Assembly (NCBI GenBank): GCA_041821185.1
Contig: JBGUBD010000009.1
Coordinates: 1 to 64,000, forward strand
DNA from: Phycisphaerales bacterium AB-hyl4
Lineage (GTDB): Bacteria; Planctomycetota; Phycisphaerae; Phycisphaerales; Phycisphaeraceae
Length of the DNA stretch: 64,000 nucleotides
Direction: 5' to 3'
The translations under genes were made by a program, and so were the position numbers. Shown in pieces: positions 58,794 to 64,000 of the stretch (position 1 is the stretch's first letter; each line of letters starts with the position of its first letter). Under the pieces are notes generated by a model. It was not told the origin of the DNA. It saw only the letters and a program-made list of their open reading frames with translations, and did no database searches.

Positions 58794-59723
58794 ATGTCGA
58801 CGCCCCGTATCAGTGTGATCATTCCGTGTCGTGATGAGGTGGTTGGGCTTGAGCGAACGCTTTGCAGCGTGATCGATCAGGGCTATGAAAATATTGAATT
58901 GCTCGTCGCGGACGGCGGATCGGTCGACGGCAGCGTCGAGCTGATCGCGGAGTATGCGGAGCATATCGCGTGGTGGCATAGCGGGCCCGACACCGGCCCG
59001 GCCGACGGGGTGAACCTGGCGATGCGACACGCGACGGGCGAGATCGTCGGCATCCTCCACGCGGGCGACCTTTATCTGCCCGGCGCGCTGGAAGCCGTGA
59101 TCGAACGCATGGTCGGCGAATCGCGCAGCGACTGGGTGGTGGGCCACGGTGTCCGTACCGATGGACAAGATGGCGAGCAGGGGCGATACGATGCGGTCGC
59201 GCCGGCGTCGCCGGTGTCGTTTCTCATGCATGACACGGGGCAGTTGCCGACGTCGGCAGTGTTCTATCGAAAGAGCCTGCTTGAGCGGCATGGCCCGTTC
59301 GACGTGCGGTTCCGCTTTGCCTGGAGCTATGAGATGCATGCCCGGCTGATCATCGCCAACCGTCGGCCGACGGTGGTGGGGCGATTGCTGGTGGCGCATC
59401 GCGAAGACGATCGCGACAACGACTCTATCAATCGCACACTGCGCCAGGGCATCGAGTACATCGAAGTGGCCGAGCGCTTTGGTGAGCATCTGCCAATCAA
59501 GCAGCAGTATGCCCTCTGGCGAAACACGGACGAACGTCGACGCATCTACGCGCTGGCGGAAGCGGAAATGAAATCGGGGCTGGCGAGGCGGCAATTGTGG
59601 CAGCGGCTGCTGCGTCGGCCGTGGTGGCTGGCGAGCCCGAGCTACCGCCGTATGTTGCTGCATGGCACGGACAGCCGCGATGACAAAGGCCACGATCACG
59701 ACCAGACACGCCACGCGGCGTAA
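58794..59723 (+). CDS. Family 2 glycosyltransferase
   Basis: A 309-aa GT-A fold protein. The N-terminal ISVIIPCRDEVVGLERTLCSVIDQGYENIELLVADGGSVDGSVELI is the GT2 nucleotide-sugar region, and VGILHAGDLYLPGALEAVIERM follows with the acidic metal-binding motif (HAGD). The C-terminal half is basic and helical, lacking membrane spans. GGGAGG precedes ATG 58794. Donor and acceptor are unknown. Confidence 0.9.
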   Translation: MSTPRISVIIPCRDEVVGLERTLCSVIDQGYENIELLVADGGSVDGSVELIAEYAEHIAWWHSGPDTGPADGVNLAMRHATGEIVGILHAGDLYLPGALEAVIERMVGESRSDWVVGHGVRTDGQDGEQGRYDAVAPASPVSFLMHDTGQLPTSAVFYRKSLLERHGPFDVRFRFAWSYEMHARLIIANRRPTVVGRLLVAHREDDRDNDSINRTLRQGIEYIEVAERFGEHLPIKQQYALWRNTDERRRIYALAEAEMKSGLARRQLWQRLLRRPWWLASPSYRRMLLHGTDSRDDKGHDHDQTRHAA

Positions 59724-59755
59724 TGCCATGAGGCTATTGAATCATTGAGTGCTCG

Positions 59756-59842
59756 GGTGGTTTGGTGAAGTGAAACGGGACGAGAAAGCACCTACTTTGT
59801 ATAAAATCTCCGCCGCCCGTTGAAGAGCTTCGCCAAACCACC
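59756..59842. repeat. Inverted repeat between convergent GT2 and hflX genes
   Basis: The arms GGTGGTTTGGTGAAG and CTTCGCCAAACCACC (59756-59770, 59828-59842) match at 14 of 15 positions, with a 57-nt loop. It lies between two convergent genes and may act as a shared 3' structure, though it lacks T-runs. Confidence 0.55.
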
Positions 59843-59863
59843 AGATCGCTCAAAATGTAAAGG

Positions 59864-61222
59864 TCACCTTCCCCAGCCGCGGGTGGGGCCGTCGCCGGGC
59901 AGGCCGGCGTTTTGCGGTGCACCGGCGAGGCGGGCGGTTGTGCCCATCGCGCGGAGTTGATCAAGCTGACGGGCGCCGATGCGGACGCTCATGGTGACGT
60001 CGTCGCCTTCATATCGGCGGTTAATCACACTTGCCCGATTTTCGAGAAAGTTGATCGCCTTGCCGTCGCCGGTGTGCATGGTGATGTCGAGTTGATCGAG
60101 CTGGCCGCGCACGGCTTCGCGTACGCGTTCGACGAGCTGGTCGAGGCCTCGGCCGGTCTTTGCGCTGATGGCGATGCTGTCATGGTGCTCGCTTTGAAAC
60201 GCGTCGATGTCGGAGGCGTGTTCGATCGCGTCAATCTTGTTGAGTACGAGCAGACGCGGCTGCGCGTCAGCGCCGATTTCATCGAGCACTTCCATCACTG
60301 TCTCAAGTTGCTGCTTTGCGCGTGGGTGAGCCACGTCGAGCACGACCAGCAGCAGGTCGCTGTGCACAGCTTCTTCGAGGGTCGCGCGGAAACTGGCGAC
60401 GAGGTGGTGGGGCAGGTCGCGGACGAAGCCGACCGTGTCCGAGAGCATGGCCGTGTCGCCGCCGCCGAGGTTCCACTTCCGCGTGCGTGTCGAGAGCGTG
60501 GCGAACAGCTTGTCGTCGGCGTAGGCTTCGCCTTCGGTCAGCGTGTTGAAGAGTGTGCTCTTGCCGGCGTTGGTATAGCCGACGAGGCCGACGGTGAAGT
60601 AGTCGAGGTTTCGCGCGGCGACTTCGCGTTCCTTACGGCCCTGGATCTGCGTGATTTCTTTTTTGAGTTCGCTCTTTTTTCGCTGCACGATGCGGCGGTC
60701 GATTTCGAGTTGCTGCTCGCCGGGGCCGCGCGTGCCGATGCCCGCCGGCGCACCGCCGACGATGCGTTCGAGGTGGGTCCACATCGCGCGGAGGCGCGGG
60801 TAGGTGTACTCAAGTTGAGCGAGCTCGACCTGAAGCTTGGCTTCGTGCGTGCGGGCGCGGGCGGCGAAGATGTCGAGGATCAGCTCGCTGCGGTCGAGCA
60901 CTTTGCGTTCGACGATCTTCTCGATGTTGCCGATCTGCGAAGGCGAGAGGTCGTTGTCGAAGATGATGACGTCGGCCTTGAGTGCGCTGGCCATGTCGCG
61001 CAACGCTTCGACCTTGCCCTTGCCGACGAAGGTGCTGGCGTTGGGCTTTTGACGCTTTTGCATCAGCTCATCGACGACGACCGCGCCGGCGGTGTCGGCC
61101 AGGGATCGCAGCTCGCCGAGCGGGTCCTGCGGATCGCGGCCGTCGTCGGGCAGCAGGCCCGCGGCGAGGATCGCGCGTTCGCGCTGGACACTGAGTTGTT
61201 CACGGTTGATCTGTGTGGGCAT
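59864..61222 (-). CDS. hflX: GTPase HflX
   Basis: A 452-aa ribosome-associated GTPase. The glycine-rich N-terminal HflX domain (ADVIIFDNDLSPSQIGNIEKIV) is followed by GTRGPGEQQLEIDRRIV. The G domain shows G1 VGYTNAGKSTLFN, G3 LSDTVGFVRDLPHHLV, G4 VLNKIDAI and G5 ISAKTG. HflX splits stalled or stressed ribosomes. The C-terminal extension is short. Confidence 0.95.
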   Translation of the reverse strand: MPTQINREQLSVQRERAILAAGLLPDDGRDPQDPLGELRSLADTAGAVVVDELMQKRQKPNASTFVGKGKVEALRDMASALKADVIIFDNDLSPSQIGNIEKIVERKVLDRSELILDIFAARARTHEAKLQVELAQLEYTYPRLRAMWTHLERIVGGAPAGIGTRGPGEQQLEIDRRIVQRKKSELKKEITQIQGRKEREVAARNLDYFTVGLVGYTNAGKSTLFNTLTEGEAYADDKLFATLSTRTRKWNLGGGDTAMLSDTVGFVRDLPHHLVASFRATLEEAVHSDLLLVVLDVAHPRAKQQLETVMEVLDEIGADAQPRLLVLNKIDAIEHASDIDAFQSEHHDSIAISAKTGRGLDQLVERVREAVRGQLDQLDITMHTGDGKAINFLENRASVINRRYEGDDVTMSVRIGARQLDQLRAMGTTARLAGAPQNAGLPGDGPTRGWGR

Positions 61223-61341
61223 GGTGGAACTTCGCGTATCGTGAATCGTCTCGTCAGTGTAGCGAGGGATGCGGCCTTTCGCGGCGCTTTGGTCCGGTTT
61301 TGGGGTAGACGGGTTAAAGCAGTTCGGTTAATGTTTGGGTT

Positions 61342-62454
61342 ATGGATGAGGCGTTTGAGTATTGCGACGGCCTGCCGAACGGCCCGGTGCGTGGGCGCGG
61401 AGCGGGGCTGAATCCGGGCAACCGGTTTGAAGACGTTCGGCTACACGTCCTCGGCGAGCACCTGGACGCGGTGCTGGTGGAGCATGATGCACAGCGGCAG
61501 GTGACGACGCGCGTGCTGCGTGACCAATCGCGCACGCTGATCAACTACGTCGACCCGGCGAAGAGCCCGGACATTGGGTTTCGATGGACAATCAATCCAT
61601 ACCGGGGTTGTGAGCATGGCTGCATCTATTGTTACGCGCGGCCCGGCCATGAGTATCTGGGGCTGTCGAGTGGGTTGGATTTTGAGACGACGATCTTGGC
61701 GAAGCTGGACGCGCCGGCGTTGCTGGAGCGTGAGTTGGACAAGGCGACGTGGCAGGGCGAGCCGATCGTGATGGCGGGCGTGACGGATGTGTATCAGCCG
61801 ATCGAGGCGAAGCTGCGGCTGACGCGGGGGCTGCTTGAGGTGATGGCGCGGTGTCGGCAGCCGGTGAGTCTGATCACGAAGAACAAGCTGATCCTCCGCG
61901 ATCTCGATCTGCTGATGGAACTGGCGAAGCATGATGCTGTGCACGCGGCGGTGAGTCTGACGACGCTGGATGCGACATTGGCGCAGCGGATGGAGCCGAG
62001 GGCGAGCCATCCGCGCGATCGGCTTGAGGCGATACGGCAACTCAGCGCGGCAGGCGTGCCGGTGACGGTGATGGCAGCGCCGATCATTCCCGGGCTGAAC
62101 GATCGTGAGTTGCCCGCGCTGTTGAAGGCGGCGGCGGAGGCGGGCGCGACGTCGGCAGGGTATGTGCTGCTGCGGCTGCCGTACCAGATCAAGGCGCTGT
62201 TTCTCGATTGGCTCGCGCGGCATTACCCGCAGCGGGCGGGGAAAGTCGAGAGCTTCATTCGGCAAGCACGCGGCGGCGAGTTGTATGAGGCGACGCACGG
62301 CAAGCGCATGCGCGGTGAAGGGGCGATGGCGGAACAGATCGGCGACGTGTTCCGGCTATTCAGGCGGCGGTACGGGTTGACGGGACAGCGACACGCGCTG
62401 TCGAGCGATGCGTTTGTGCGCCCGAACCGCGATGGGCAGATGTCGCTGTTTTGA
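61342..62454 (+). CDS. Radical SAM protein, PA0069 family
   Basis: A 370-aa protein with a radical SAM cluster at Cys90-x3-Cys94-x2-Cys97 (GCEHGCIYCYAR). INPYRGC and GVTDVYQPIEAKLRLTRG fit the PA0069/SplB-like family of unknown function. The SAM-binding and barrel parts run to about residue 290, then a C-terminal region (GELYEATHGKRMRGEG). It is divergent from hflX, 119 bp apart. Confidence 0.88.
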   Translation: MDEAFEYCDGLPNGPVRGRGAGLNPGNRFEDVRLHVLGEHLDAVLVEHDAQRQVTTRVLRDQSRTLINYVDPAKSPDIGFRWTINPYRGCEHGCIYCYARPGHEYLGLSSGLDFETTILAKLDAPALLERELDKATWQGEPIVMAGVTDVYQPIEAKLRLTRGLLEVMARCRQPVSLITKNKLILRDLDLLMELAKHDAVHAAVSLTTLDATLAQRMEPRASHPRDRLEAIRQLSAAGVPVTVMAAPIIPGLNDRELPALLKAAAEAGATSAGYVLLRLPYQIKALFLDWLARHYPQRAGKVESFIRQARGGELYEATHGKRMRGEGAMAEQIGDVFRLFRRRYGLTGQRHALSSDAFVRPNRDGQMSLF

Positions 62455-62501
62455 CGTTTAGCGCACGCTGTCCACGACGCGGCTTTGCGCGCTCCGCGCC
62501 A

Positions 62502-62522
62502 CCGCGTGGGCGCGGGGGCTAA
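62502..62522. repeat. Family B hairpin with GGCTAA tail (copy 3)
   Basis: CCGCG-TGGG-CGCGG is followed by GGGCTAA, almost as at 51224-51245. It lies between the convergent radical SAM and gyrB genes. Confidence 0.6.
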
Positions 62523-62535
62523 GCCGTTGATGCGA

Positions 62536-64000
<1,465 letters not shown>

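Overview
The window is a high-GC bacterial chromosome segment. It carries PEP-CTERM sorted secreted proteins, a Planctomycetes-style prepilin-like protein, an ECF sigma/anti-sigma pair, gatC-gatA, HflX, and many short palindromic repeats. This mix suggests a planctomycete, most likely of the Phycisphaerae type. That is an inference from gene content; no rRNA gene is present, and I recognised no tRNA.

Layout. 0.1-3 kb: MltA-type lytic transglycosylase, a small membrane protein and a Gfo/Idh/MocA oxidoreductase. 3.2-11.2 kb: a plus-strand set with an 806-aa exported membrane protein, an ABC ATPase, a double-length ABC-2 permease, a HEAT-repeat protein and a hotdog thioesterase. 11.5-18.9 kb: a minus-strand urea ABC transporter operon (urtABCDE), preceded by an outer-membrane barrel protein and punctuated by strong hairpins. 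19.3-20.8 kb: ECF sigma factor with overlapping anti-sigma factor. 21.3-28.5 kb: a LacI regulator with two operator-like palindromes in its own promoter, then a PEP-CTERM LamG protein, two large secreted glycosidase-like proteins of no recognised family, and a prepilin-like protein. This looks like a carbohydrate-response locus.

28.8-35.4 kb: the most unusual block. An ATP-grasp protein converges on a translationally coupled three-gene unit: a truncated AMP-forming ligase, an isopropylmalate/isocitrate dehydrogenase-like enzyme, and a fused isochorismatase-type hydrolase plus aldehyde dehydrogenase. A phytanoyl-CoA-dioxygenase-like protein diverges from that unit. I infer a small-molecule pathway of unknown product. 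35.4-48.9 kb: mostly housekeeping genes (three SDRs, GmhA, TrpG/PabA, PyrE, NfeD, a GspE/PilB-type ATPase, MoxR, Cu-Zn SOD) and an NSS transporter with a 51-aa MetS-like small subunit. 49-51 kb: a small DNA-binding-like protein, an AraC regulator and a Rieske protein. 51.2-55.1 kb: hydantoinase/oxoprolinase genes hyuA and hyuB, each with a repeat-derived in-frame insert. 55.2-64 kb: gatC, gatA, a cyclophilin, YjbQ, a GT2 glycosyltransferase, hflX, a radical SAM protein and the 3' part of gyrB, cut by the window edge.

The main hunt results are (i) palindromic elements normally seen between genes that are here read through as protein in hyuA and hyuB, (ii) the 28.8-35.4 kb pathway block with its hydrolase-dehydrogenase fusion, (iii) the LacI operator pair and its putative new glycosidase families, and (iv) hairpins placed between the porin gene, urtA and urtB.
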